Positions 25,226 through 35,599 of a stretch of DNA of 64,000 bases are shown one piece after another (the stretch's first letter is position 1; every line of letters begins with the position of its first letter). Origin of the DNA: Clusia tigrina (taxonomy: Eukaryota; Arthropoda; Insecta; Diptera; Clusiidae); assembly GCA_920105625.2 (NCBI GenBank), contig OV050032.1, positions 5,656,129-5,720,128 of the forward strand. The letters run 5' to 3'. Below the pieces are notes generated by a model. The model had not been told where the DNA came from and made no database searches. It saw only the letters and a program-made list of their open reading frames with translations. The translations under genes were made by a program, and so were the position numbers.

Positions 25226-25628
25226 AAGAGAACACAGAGAAAGGAAAGTCTTTTTCGCTGCCAGCATCCGTAGCAGACACACCACAATTTTGAGTGGATT
25301 CACCGCGATTCTGAGTGGATTCACGACGATTTTGAGTGGATTCATGTACAACCAGAGAACACAGAGAAAGGAAACTTAAATGTCAAACGGCAAAGCAGCG
25401 AAATAAAGCAGACGGACGTTGTACACGAATCCACTGAAAGTCGTGGTGAATCCACTCAGAATCGTGGTGAATCCATTGAAAGTCGTGGTGAATCCACTCA
25501 GAATCGTGGTGAATCCACTCAAAATCGTGGTGAATCCACTCAGATTCATGGTGAATCCACTCAAAATCGTGGTGTGTCCGCTACGGACGCTGGCAGCGCA
25601 AAAGACTTTCTTATCTCTGTGTACTCTG
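25226..25628. mobile_element. Composite hAT MITE (subfamily A) with an internal 21-bp minisatellite
   Basis: A perfect 8-bp duplication GTTTAAAG flanks the whole unit (25218-25225 and 25629-25636). The left 127 bp (25226-25352) is an inverted partial copy ending at TGTACAAC. A complete copy (25353-25628) follows directly, starting CAGAGAACACAGAG. The full copy has seven 21-bp units (GTGGTGAATCCACTCARAATC); the partial copy has three. Confidence 0.9.
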
Positions 25629-25682
25629 GTTTAAAGTGACAAATGAACAATGCTATTCTCTAAACGAGAGTGGATGCATCAC

Positions 25683-25896
25683 CAGAGACCACAGAGACGC
25701 GACACTTAATCCAAAGAATACAGAGAAATGACTCGTGTTTTGCGGACTTACACATGCCCAAAACTGTAGTAGTGTAGCTGATTTTCTTCAGAACTAATGA
25801 TAAACAAACTTATCCATATAGCAAACTAATGATAAACAAAGACATTTTTTTAAACGCCTTTTTTGACGTTTAAGTGTCGCTTCTCTGTGTTCTCTG
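25683..25896. mobile_element. hAT-type MITE, subfamily B, second copy
   Basis: It begins CAGAGACCACAGAG and ends CTCTGTGTTCTCTG. The middle shares AATGATAAACAAA, GTTTTGCGGACTTACACATG-like and GACGTTTAAGTGTC segments with 14831-15032. Flanks TGCATCAC and GCATAACT do not give a clear duplication. Confidence 0.8.
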
Positions 25897-26282
25897 GCAT
25901 AACTTTCATAACAAGTATAATCAACAAGAACTAATAAATCGCTCTTTAGTGAAACTTTTGAGTTCAGAATTTAGCCACATTTCATCATTCACTTCCCTCA
26001 CTAATTTGAGTTAGAATTTGGAGGCGTTGGGACCAGGGCATAGCTTTATTAGCACAGCTCTCTCAACATGCTTTCGTTTATTACTGTTTATATGAATGTT
26101 ATTGAATTCTTTATTGCAGGTAATGCATGAACTCATTTCAAAGTTTGTATGTATGTATTTGTGTATGTTTATAAAGGTAGATATGTATGCATAAATGTTT
26201 ATGTTAAACATACATGCACATATATACATATTTATATGAATGTGGGTATGTGTATGTTGTTGTTGTTAGTATACATATCTTA

Positions 26283-26595
26283 GACCATAATTAATTATGA
26301 CTGCAAGGGGTTGGGGAATGAGTAGTAGCAAAGAGTATAGAAAGATAGAGATTGAACCACTCACAATTTTGTGTAATGGAAGTGATGGCGATTTCACAAG
26401 AATCGGTGAGCGGCAAGGGGAAGCAAGATGCAATTAGTGTGAACGGGGTTTACTAGAAAACCCCTCGCACAAAATTTTTGCAACAATAACTTCGTTCTTC
26501 ATGCGAGCTCTCTATATGTATACTCTTTGGTAGTATCTACTGAAGCCTTTGACTCGAAGAGAAAAAGAGTATTTAGAAAGATGAATTTTTGAAGT
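26283..26595 (-). mobile_element. SINE (copy 3) split by a MITE
   Basis: The family tail (ATAATTAATTATGACTGCAAG, GGGGAATGAGTAG) lies at 26287-26328 and the body (CTACTGAAGCCTTTGACTCG AAGAG) resumes at 26537. The 201-bp MITE at 26329-26529 lies between. Joining the flanks restores the SINE sequence seen in other copies. Confidence 0.8.
26329..26529. mobile_element. MITE with CAAAGAGTATA ends, copy 2
   Basis: Aligned with 1359-1565 over its full length. Flanking 7-mers GTAGTAG (26322-26328) and GTAGTAT (26530-26536) match at 6 of 7, pointing to a 7-bp target duplication. Confidence 0.85.
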
Positions 26596-26769
26596 TCTTC
26601 TTGTCTTTCGTGCATTGTGCCATTATGCTAAGGTCATATGTTTAAGGTTTCTCTAATTGCATGCTAGCGAAACTGTACCTTTACAACAAAAAGTTTATTG
26701 CCAAGGTGCCGGTTTTTGGAGTTCATTCCCTTTTCTGGCCACAGGTATTAGATATAGATTTATTTAAGG

Positions 26770-28370
26770 GTGTTATACACCGCGACCTGAAAGATCTATT
26801 GTGAGGCCCCTATTTATTCAATATGAGGATAGTGTCATCTATAGATCTGCTGTCAGCTTAATTTCCGACAGGAATTCATGTATTTTAGAGGAATCAAGTT
26901 CAGGGATCTTGCTCATATTGGAGACATATTCTCCAAAACACCTGTTCCTTGTATGTGCCAAAGGTCCGCAGTGTGTGATCAGGTGCAGTGAGGTTTTGTC
27001 ACTTTCTCCACAGAATCTGCAGATGGCATCTGAAGGTAGATCCAACTTGTTCATGTGATAGTTGAGTCTACAGTGTCCGCTTAAGACGCCTGTGATGATT
27101 CTCAATTTACTCCGAGGCATGGTAATTAACTCTTTAGCTCTTTTAGGATTAAAGTCCTCTAGAAGAGCTTTAGACTGTCTTAATCCCAGAAGATTTTTCA
27201 GATTTTACTACTATTTGGATATGTGCGCTTCTTTAGCAGACTTCAGGGAATCGTTGGATGATAGTCCACTTCAGAGAATCGTATTGGATGATAGTCCACA
27301 GAATAGTTCAGGGCCGTTGAACTGAGAGGCCACGGCTAAGCTATCAGCCTTCTCATTTCACTCTAATCCCATGTGACCTGGTACCCACCACATTAGAGAT
27401 AACTTGTTCATACTGCCTAGGGAGTTTAGCTTCCCAATACAGGCCTATACAAGCTTAGTCCTCAGGGCGAGCTCAAACTTCTGAATGCTGCTTCACTATC
27501 GGATAGTATCACGATGTTTTTTCCCCGATACTTCCTGTCAATGTTGTCAATGTTGATCTGGTCACATGCTTCAATAGCGTGAACCTTTTTCTGTTTGGGA
27601 GAGAACCCGTTGGTTAGCAGTAGTTGGTTCTAGGCTCAAAGACTTCTGCCCCACTTCCGTCTATAGTTTTAGAACCGTCTGTAAACATAAGAGGGAGTTT
27701 TCTTTAATATTATATGTCTCAGTCAGACCTTTCCATTCGTGTTTGCAATTCAACTTTGTACTGTATTTTTGTACAAAGTTGAATTTTCTAGTCTTTACAT
27801 CCTCCTGAGATTTTAGTTTATCGTATTCTTGGAAGAATTGTTACCCTCGAAATAATTTCTTGCATTCTGCTTAGAGATTTCCTAGCAGAGTCTTTTATTA
27901 CTTGATGTAATGGTGTTAGATCTAGTATAACTGCCAGTGCTACCGTTGGACAGTTGCGTATAGATCCAGTGACGGCAAGACAGGCAAGGCGTTGTGCGTT
28001 GTTCCCACTATTCAATATATATTGTTAAATTTAGTTATAATACAAAGTCTAGAACTGACTCACCCCTCTTTTTGGTGTCACTGCTGCCGCAGATGGTACA
28101 GTGGGCGTTGACATAGCATCCTAGCAAGAGTGGAATTCGTTTGGATAGGCAATACCTCGCCAGCTTAACGTCTTCTTCTATGATATCGTTGATATTTCCT
28201 GAAAAGTAGGCCGATGCAATGACTATATCGCGACGGATCGCATTATCTTCATATTTTACCATGATTGGTGTGAGATCTGGCGACATGCATTCTGAAAGAC
28301 ACAAGTAATTAATATCATTCCTTCGTATCCGCACACGCCTTCCCAGCCTAACCTAATATCATTCCTAATC
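26770..28370 (-). mobile_element. Internally deleted I/LOA-type LINE
   Basis: Read right to left, 28334-28035 is the C-terminal half of an endonuclease domain (VIASAYFSGNINDI, ending ESVLDFVL). 28015-27818 is the end of the RT region (QRLACLAVTGSIRNCPT). 27560-27130 is RNase H-like and fragmentary. 27120-26839 is the C-terminal knuckle region (ICRFCGESDKTSLHLITHC). The RT core between endonuclease and thumb is missing. The 3' part matches 59690-59960. Confidence 0.85.
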
Positions 28371-28439
28371 AGGATACAGGTGCGCGGAGTGTCAGCACTG
28401 TCATCCCTTCTAAACTTACTTGAAAGGCCTCTAATTTTA

Positions 28440-30050
28440 CTTTTGTAACAAAATGGCTCTTGAGTAAGTGATGTCAGCTAAAACGGGATTTAATCGATCT
28501 ACTGTAGACACACCTAGAAGCCAACAACAATAGCAACGAGCAAGTAAGCAAGAAGAAACCATCATCCTCAGACGACCATCATGCTATAAACTGAGCGGCT
28601 GTAAAGCAACAACACCAAGAATAATGTCAAACGGGGAAATAAAGTACCCTGTAGGCAACAACAATTCCAGACGTGTGTATAGAAGTTAAAATACAGAGTG
28701 TAAAGTGAAGAGCGATATTAGACACTGGAGATGATACTAGCATTATAAGGTAGTGTGCAAAGAATGCTATTGGAGTTCGACACTTCGATGGTCCTGGTAT
28801 AGGAGTGGTAGCTATTGGCGTCACCAATACATCGACATTAGGTTTCGTTAAGATTGACACAGAAACTGAGCTTGAATAGTACGAGCTCGTTTATGTTGTA
28901 GTACCCGACAATTGGATTAGTGAGGATATTATACTAGACAAAACCTATTACAACATGAACCGGTTCTGATCGAAAATGGTGGACAACCTTTAATGAAAAT
29001 ACTAACAGGAAAAATTTATGCTGGAGCAAGTTCATCCTCAGGCATTTTCAGACAACTGAATAGCTAAATGGGTTACAGTACTTGACATTAAGCAAATGGT
29101 AGAGCAACTAATTTTAACACACAACCCAAAGAATATAAAAGCATCAGATGTAACGAGCAGATCTATCTAGAGGACGGCAAGCCAATTTTTCAAAAAGGCT
29201 TGAAAAACACTGCAGTAGTTAGATAGTCGGAAGGGGCTCAATAGATCGAAAGGTCGCAGTGCTTTAAATCCCCTACACACAATTTTTGCAAAATCATGAA
29301 GACTTGCACCCAAGGAGAAGAAGATCGTCAATTCACAAATAGAGGAATGGTTGGAACAGGACATAATACAGCCAAGTTCAACTAATTTCGCGAGTCTTGT
29401 AGAACTGGGGCGTAAGAAGAAGGACACTCATTGGCTTTGTCTCATAGACTAACGAAAATGAAATTCGAAGATATCCATTATAGAAGAAGCATTAGAACAG
29501 AGGTCGCCAAAGTGGTCTATATAGGCCCCCAGGGGTCTATTTAACAAAAGCGGGTGTCGATCCGAATCTAATATAGTTTTATTTTTATTAACAGAAAATT
29601 ACTTTTATGGGGTCGATGGAGATTTCGAAAAATTATATAGGGGTCGATGATCATACAGTTTGACGACCCATGCATTAGAAGGTCTTTGCGAAGTTTGAAT
29701 TTTTACCACACTGGATTTGAGGAATGGTTTTTTCTACGTTGACGTTGGCGAATCAAGCGTGAAATTTTAATTTCGAAAGGCACCGTTTAGTGTCTGTAAC
29801 TCTCCAGCAGTTTGTAGCTTTCTAGAGATTCCAGATAATACAATATTTCACAGTGCTATAAAGAAGGGTATCGCACTTGTCTACATGGATCATTTGGTTA
29901 TAGCGGCGAATGATGGAAACGATGCTTTCCAATCTGTAATTATATCAAATATTAGTCCAAGTAAATATACTCTCAGCCTTTTTAGGGCCTTAATGATAGA
30001 TAAACATACAACAAATATTGAACTGCTGTTAATTAATGTATAACATACTT
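28440..30050 (+). mobile_element. Decayed Ty3/gypsy retrotransposon pol region
   Basis: Pieces of protease (DTGDDTSIIR near 28720), a protease-RT linker (APKEKKIVNSQIEEWLE near 29310) and an RT active-site segment reading YMDHLVIA near 29884 appear in order. They are broken by stops, frameshifts and an inserted non-homologous stretch at about 29490-29670. The second aspartate of the canonical YMDD box is histidine. No flanking LTRs were identified. The element is not functional. Confidence 0.8.
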
Positions 30051-30147
30051 AAGAACTGTGACACCCCTCTGGCAGTTAGAACAGCTTTCATCATAATCAT
30101 GGGTTTCCTTAAAATGTTCCCAGCTAAGTTTAGAGTGTTCTCTCGCT

Positions 30148-30250
30148 TAGTCCCAGATGTTCGGCACGCTATTAGAAAAGACCATTCAACTCGGAACGCT
30201 ATTGGAAGAGACCATTCAACTCGGAACGCTCTTAGAAGAGACCATGCAAT
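30148..30250. repeat. 30-bp x 3 tandem repeat
   Basis: Units of CGGAACGCTATTGGAAGAGA CCATTCAACT with changes, at the downstream side of the decayed retrotransposon. Confidence 0.85.
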
Positions 30251-30495
30251 TTTCTGAAACTACTCTGACCTCAACAACAGCGAGAACAACTGAGTCAATA
30301 AGTACTGAGTAATTACCTTGCTATTCGTGTATTTGAAAAAAAATATATATATTTCAATAAAAAATATTTCTATACTTGAAAAATTGACACAATTTTTTCA
30401 TACTAACATTTTACAAAACGCTTCGAGAACGCTTCACTGAAAATCAGAAATTTCATTTCTTCATTACTAGCTGATACGACTACAGAGAATACAAC

Positions 30496-33112
30496 ATGAA
30501 TCAAGCAAGCCAGAAACCAGCGAGTGTAGTTGATGGCTCACCATCACAAATAGTCCAGGAAATGGACTACTCGAAGTATTTGGAAGCTGACCCCACCGAT
30601 ACGAAACCGAAAAAGAAGACCCCGGCACAGAAGAAAGCGGCTAAATTGGAACGCCTGCGTCTCAAGAAGATTGAGGATAAGAAAATTGTAATTACGGTAA
30701 GTGCGGCAATAACAACGTTTAAGTAAACACCAAAAACTAAAGAATTGAAAAATTTCAGGATCATTTTATGCGGGAGTTAGAACTGTCACGAAAATCCGCT
30801 CAAAAAGGCCATCGTGAATGGGTGGAAATGTGCAAGGATATCAAATGTGCTGAATTGAAGGAAGAATTGGCCGTAAGTTAGGGCCAAATGAGATCTCTCA
30901 TCACAGCATTGTTGTGTTTCGTTTGTTTCGTTTAGATGCTGAAAGCCAAAACTGACCGAATTAACAAAGCGAAGGAGGACAAGATAATTGCGCTGATTGC
31001 CGACATAGAAGACACGAAACTAATTCATAAGAATATGTTTGGAAAACATGTGCAGTGCTTGGACTATCTAATTGGTAAAAGAAAAACTCCGAACTCTTGA
31101 GAAGAGTGACTCTTATTTGCAAAAATACAGATATCACATACTCTAAAATGTGTCTGAAATATGTGGACACATTTTTGCCACGCCCAGAAGACGATGTGAC
31201 CACATATACCAGACTCATTTTCTGTATAAATCTAGTCAGGTCTATCGTACTTCCAACTGTTTGTGGCCATTGCAGTCAGATATAGATATATAATGTATAT
31301 ATATTTCCACTTTAGCCAATGTTGAAGCACTTCTTAGAAGCGACCACGCTGTGATAAAAATCTTTGGTGTAGGCAAATGTAAACTTTAAGGACAACACAA
31401 CTCTGAGACAGCTCGTACAGGGGTATAAAACTATGCCTGTGTTTAAATGGTGGGAGTAGGAACACCATTTAAACATGTACGAGCTGTCTCAGAGTTAACT
31501 GTTGCACAGGGGCGAGCACGCGCCAGATGCAGTTTGAACTTCCAAAACCTTCGAGCTGTAAACTCAGTTAATGAGATAATTAGCGGGCGGTCACCATATT
31601 CTTTGTTGCAATGCGAGTTCTTTAATAGCGTCTAGAATGGTTCCTGGGTCTGACTCATAAAGACAAACAGTATTGCATTACGTTCTTGCTACGTTATGGC
31701 AACCATTCGCCCATTACCATACCGACCATCATCAGATTCGAATCCAGGTCACCCAGAGTACTCTCTGAAACCGCTCGTACACTATTTTCGTGTGTTACTT
31801 GTAACTGTATTTTCCTTGCTGCACAGTTATATACCAAGCCTTAATGGTAGCCGCAAAGGAAGTGTATGAGGCGCAGGCATCTGAGGCGTTGAAGGAGTTC
31901 CACATGAACCTTCGTGATAGAGACTTAAATGTGGAGGCAGCACAAAACCATTGCGATAATATAATGCATGCGACCAATTTGATCACACGGCAAGAACTAT
32001 TCAACGGCTTCAAGATTTTCCAGCTGAAAGTGAATGACATAGTCGCTGACGAAGTCTGCAAGCGTTACCAAGCCCGCGATCTCGTTGTGCTCAAAATGAA
32101 TGAGATACGCGATCAATTGCGCTGCTTTGTGAAGAAGATAACGGACACATCGCTGGATTTGGGAAAATATCAGCGCATCGAGTCATTGATGAACCATCAG
32201 CGGACATTCGCTCAGGAAATGTACAGAGTCAACAATGCGGTGAGCAATCTTCTGAGTACACAACAAGTGCTGCAGCGCAAGTTGTTGCGTATAGAGACGC
32301 AGGCGATGCACAAAATGCAGGCCCTGCAAGCTGATCACGCGTTCTTCTTGCGCATACAGCAGGACATCGAGAGGCAAATCAAGAAGGATGAACAGGAAAC
32401 ATTCGAGAAGCTCAAAGTGATGAGCATTGAGAGCGAAGCAACACTTAAGGTAACTAAAACACTCATACAGAAAAGTGGTGATCCTGGGCCATTTCAGCAA
32501 CAGGACCATGGGTTCGGTTATACTTTTCTAGTTCTGTTGCTTTCGTTGTCAAATTTTGATCTCCACCCAGCAATGTGACTAATTACTCCTGTCCTTCACA
32601 GATCTTTAAAGGATTTGAGAGAAAGGGAGAAATTCTTCTGTCGCTTGCGGCCGCTTGCCGCAAATTGCAAACCGAGGCAGAGAGAGTATCGATGTGGGAA
32701 GGAGGCCTGCACGTGGACGTCGACGACGAGGAAATCATTAAAATTAGAACGTTGGATCTCGCGGCCCATGTGGACATGTCCGAAGAGGTGAGTATATGAA
32801 AGCCATGACGTTTATTCATACTTTTGACTTCTATTTCCACATATGCAGGAAATGGAAAAGATTGTAAAACTGATGACCAATTTCTGGCACCGTCAGGGAG
32901 TTGTGGAAGCGCAGAATATGATGTTGAAGGGTGAGATACAGCGACTAAAAGAGGAAAATCAAAAATACATTGATATAGTCAAATCGTTGGGCGCACCCCA
33001 TAAAGCCGTCGGTCTCGAACAGGCCATCACCGTAACGAGTGTCAAACCAGAGGAACATCTCCAGTGCATGCCTCAGAGGCGCAGACGTCCTATTAAAACT
33101 CCTTCCAAATAA
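30496..33112 (+). CDS. DRC2: Dynein regulatory complex subunit 2 (CCDC65 homologue), six exons
   Basis: Exons 30496-30696, 30759-30872, 30936-31074, 31827-32449, 32602-32787 and 32849-33112 all have GT-AG borders and join in phase into 508 residues; human CCDC65 is about 484. The ATG sits in a good fly context (ACAACATGA). The N-terminus is lysine-rich and the remainder is heptad-rich, charged coiled coil. A diagnostic stretch in exon 5 (GEILLSLAAACRKLQTE) matches the GEKILKLAEICRKFETE region of vertebrate CCDC65. Exon 6 carries the NFWHR motif, equivalent to NFWKR, followed by a leucine/glutamate-rich coil and a basic tail. From family knowledge, DRC2 pairs with DRC1 to build the base of the nexin link between axonemal doublets. 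In flies the motile axoneme is in sperm and chordotonal neurons, so testis-biased expression is expected but is not shown by this sequence. Confidence 0.95.
31075..31826 (+). other. Third intron of DRC2 (752 bp) with an inverted repeat
   Basis: The intron splits a valine codon (G/TT). It is by far the largest intron in the gene, the others being 60-155 bp. Apart from the foldback at 31399-31496 it contains no recognised element. Confidence 0.85.
31399..31496. repeat. Foldback with 20-bp perfect arms inside DRC2 intron 3
   Basis: The outer arms 31399-31418 and 31477-31496 are perfect reverse complements (AACTCTGAGACAGCTCGTAC). An inner 12-bp perfect stem (GTTTAAATGGTG, 31441-31452, with 31463-31474) sits against the right arm. 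The unequal spacers are 22 bases on the left and 2 on the right. It could be a tiny MITE remnant or a folded intronic RNA. Confidence 0.8.
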
Positions 33113-33186
33113 GTTCGGCCACAACACAATAACTCAGCCCACCACTTCCCAGTACGTTTCCGGAATAAGGAATGCATATTTGCGCA

Positions 33187-33216
33187 TTTATTTTTGATAA
33201 TTGTCCGAAATTTATT
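33187..33216 (-). promoter_or_regulatory. Candidate polyadenylation signals of the MAIP1-like gene
   Basis: Reverse-complement AATAAA hexamers lie at 33187-33192 and 33211-33216, about 130-160 bases past the MAIP1-like stop. They are on the far side of the DRC2 hexamer at 33221, so both transcripts would overlap by tens of bases. Confidence 0.5.
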
Positions 33217-33220
33217 TTTT

Positions 33221-33226
33221 AATAAA
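33221..33226 (+). promoter_or_regulatory. Candidate polyadenylation signal of DRC2
   Basis: AATAAA 109 bases after the DRC2 stop codon. It is the first canonical hexamer downstream on the plus strand. Confidence 0.6.
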
Positions 33227-33346
33227 GAATTTTCATTGGGAATTTATGGTGAACAGGAATTTGGCAAACATGAATATATCCACATGAATTTTTCCACTTG
33301 AATTTTGGCACATGATATTTTTCCACTAAACTCCTCGCTGGGCTCC

Positions 33347-35579
33347 CTAGGACTTCGGGTCGTAATTGAGCACATCGAACGTCAGGATTTTGTAGAAAGA
33401 CACGGACCAGTCCTTGTCTTCGTACTTCGCCCTACTGACGGCCGATGCATTGTCGGTGTAGTCCCTACGAAAGCGCATAAAGATTTCAGCGAAAACAATG
33501 CGGTGCGGTACAAAGGAAACCTCCTGTGGCGTTCCCATATCTGTGTCGAGTTTGCGCAATACTTCGTTTATCTCCACCACTTCCTCGGGTGAGTCAAAGT
33601 CTTTCGTGTTACGCAGGCCAACGAACAGCATATCAATGAAGCAGTATTTGCGACCTGCAATGCAAAATTTAACATAACAAATCGGAAAGGTAAGGAAAGG
33701 AAATGGCCGATTGCTATTACCGAAGTTATTGCGCGTTGCCACTTTTATTGGTATAGCTCTGCGCAAATGCTCCGTTTCGAATTTAACTAACTTCAGGCGG
33801 GAATCGTTCCTTGACAATAGCATATCACGAGTGATCTGTTGGAAGCCAATGGGCGTGGTGTATTGACTGATCTCGCTGGTGTTCTGAGTGCGTATGATGT
33901 TTGTCATCACAATAGCGGCCTGTGGAAGAACAAATATACGCCAATGTTAGTAGAAATATATTAGGTACGCGCAAAGAGCCGGCATCGAATATGACACTAA
34001 ACAAACGGTTCGTGAAAACTCAGTTTTGAACACAAGTTGGCACACGGACGTTTTTTCAATGTAAGTGTAGAACTAAGAAGGAGCGCATATGAGAATAGTG
34101 TGGGAGAAACACGAGCCCGGAAATTAGTCACCAGTAAGGAGAGAGCCTAATACTCATACAACACAATCATTGTAAGATAAACTTAATGGAATGGAACACA
34201 GATGAACTTTTCAGCGATAGTCACTGTGTACCATGAATGAAATTTGAAACTCTCTTGCATGTAGCCAGCGGGGCAAGTCAAAGGCCATTTCTCTTCCTCA
34301 TTTTTGTTGTTATTACTCAATTTCTGCTCATGAATAAAGCACCAAAATGTGTTTATTCTTGACTCAGTGCGGGCCCATTTTCTCGTTGCAAACACTTTTT
34401 GGTTTGCCGAGGCGCTTCCATTTGGTTTGAATCAGTCCATCATATAAGTTACTCTCACCTACACTACCTTCGTGACGATAGTTGTGCTTATACTAGAGCA
34501 AGATTCACTTCTTCCTGCCTCTCCTTATACCAAAATGACATCCTACTTGTTACATTCCGTATATGGAATGAATAACTTCAGACCATGTCTCCCATTCAGT
34601 GTGCGTTCCATTTAATGAATGCCCTTTGCAAGCCATCGCCACGCCATCTGTGAAGTCAGAGCATTGTGCGAAAAGCTCCTCGTAAGCTTACATTGAACAG
34701 CAACACCGGTTGACGCCTGCACTTGTGCCCCATACAGAGCAGCTGCCGAGCTTCCGTATATATTCTGTTGCCAGATAAGGCAAACGGCTGCGGAAAGCTT
34801 GAGTGCGCCCAATACTGAAACCAACAGAGAGGTTTCGTATGCATTCTGTTGCAAGACAAAGCAAACGGCTGCGGAAAGCTTGAGCGCGCCCAATACTTCA
34901 ACCAACAGAGAGCTTTAAGCGGTTCCACAGTGGAATTTAAGTTAGCTTCGAAAGTTTCATTGGTACTTGGTGTATTTTACCCGTATACTAAAAACTGAGA
35001 GAACTGAGAATGTTATTTCAAAGCATTGCAAGGGAAGGGAGGGAAGAAAGCTTTGTATTGAGAAGTAGAAAACTAACTTTTCCACTGAACCCTCTGAGAA
35101 ATTGATGCTTGCTATATAATTTATATATAAGGTATTTCCGTTGACTGGCCTTTCTCCAACTGGAGGGGGTCGTTCTCTTGTTCTCTAGGTTGATGTGTAT
35201 CAGTGATGTAAGCGACCTTTATGCACACACTCACCTGCTTGGATCCCCTTATGAACTCATTCTCCTCGAAGTCACGATCCCAAAAGAATCGGAGCTTCCA
35301 CAGGTTCAGTTTCGTTATCAGAAACTTCCACGGATTATGGAGGTAGACCAACTTGGGTATAACCTTGCGCCGCTGCTCATTCACCTCTCGCTGGTGTTTC
35401 CAGTTGTGCAGGCCAAGCGAGGGAGCATGCATACTCGACCCTGTACCATTACACTTTTTGTGCCTGAAGCCCAGGAGACGTACCGAGGTTGTTCTGCACT
35501 CGGTTCGGAATTTACGAAAAACGAGAATTTTGTGGGCCAAAAGAGAGGACGGACTCGGATGAACCAGTTTCGTGTACAT
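33347..35579 (-). CDS. MAIP1: MAIP1-like mitochondrial matrix/inner-membrane protein, three exons
   Basis: Minus-strand exons 35579-35235, 33919-33721 and 33654-33347 join in phase into about 283 residues (human MAIP1 is 291), ending at a TAG at 33347-33349. The first ATG is at 35579; the open frame further upstream has no ATG. The N-terminal 45 residues are basic and poor in acidic residues, consistent with a mitochondrial presequence. Two blocks match the family: FFWDRDFEENEFIRGSKQ, equivalent to the human YFDQEFSITEFSEGAKQ region, and the C-terminus around GRKYCFIDMLF and KDWSVSFYKI, which aligns with the WTIARIEH end. Family knowledge: MAIP1 (C2orf47) binds the m-AAA protease in the matrix and assists biogenesis of EMRE, the calcium uniporter regulator. 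Orthology is inferred from these blocks and overall length; divergence elsewhere is high. The gene converges on DRC2 from the right. Confidence 0.85.
33655..33720 (-). other. 66-bp intron without stop codons in the MAIP1-like gene
   Basis: Donor CTTCG/GTAATA and acceptor TTTGCATTGCAG/GTCG split a glycine codon. The length is a multiple of three and the reading frame stays open through it, so retention would insert 22 hydrophobic residues instead of truncating the protein. Confidence 0.85.
33920..35234 (-). other. First intron of the MAIP1-like gene (1.3 kb)
   Basis: A phase-0 intron, with donor AAGCAG/GTGAGT and acceptor TTCTTCCACAG/GCC. It contains an imperfect 81-bp tandem duplication near 34750-34912, in which the GGCTGCGGAAAGCTTGAG core starts at 34786 and again at 34867. 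Otherwise it is unremarkable. Confidence 0.8.
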
Positions 35580-35599
35580 TTTTTTTTTTGAATTTAGCA

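Noticed and set aside
25419..25634. 71-codon frame reading VVNPLRI repeats
   Set aside because: It is the 21-bp minisatellite inside the hAT MITE; the antisense strand is open as well.
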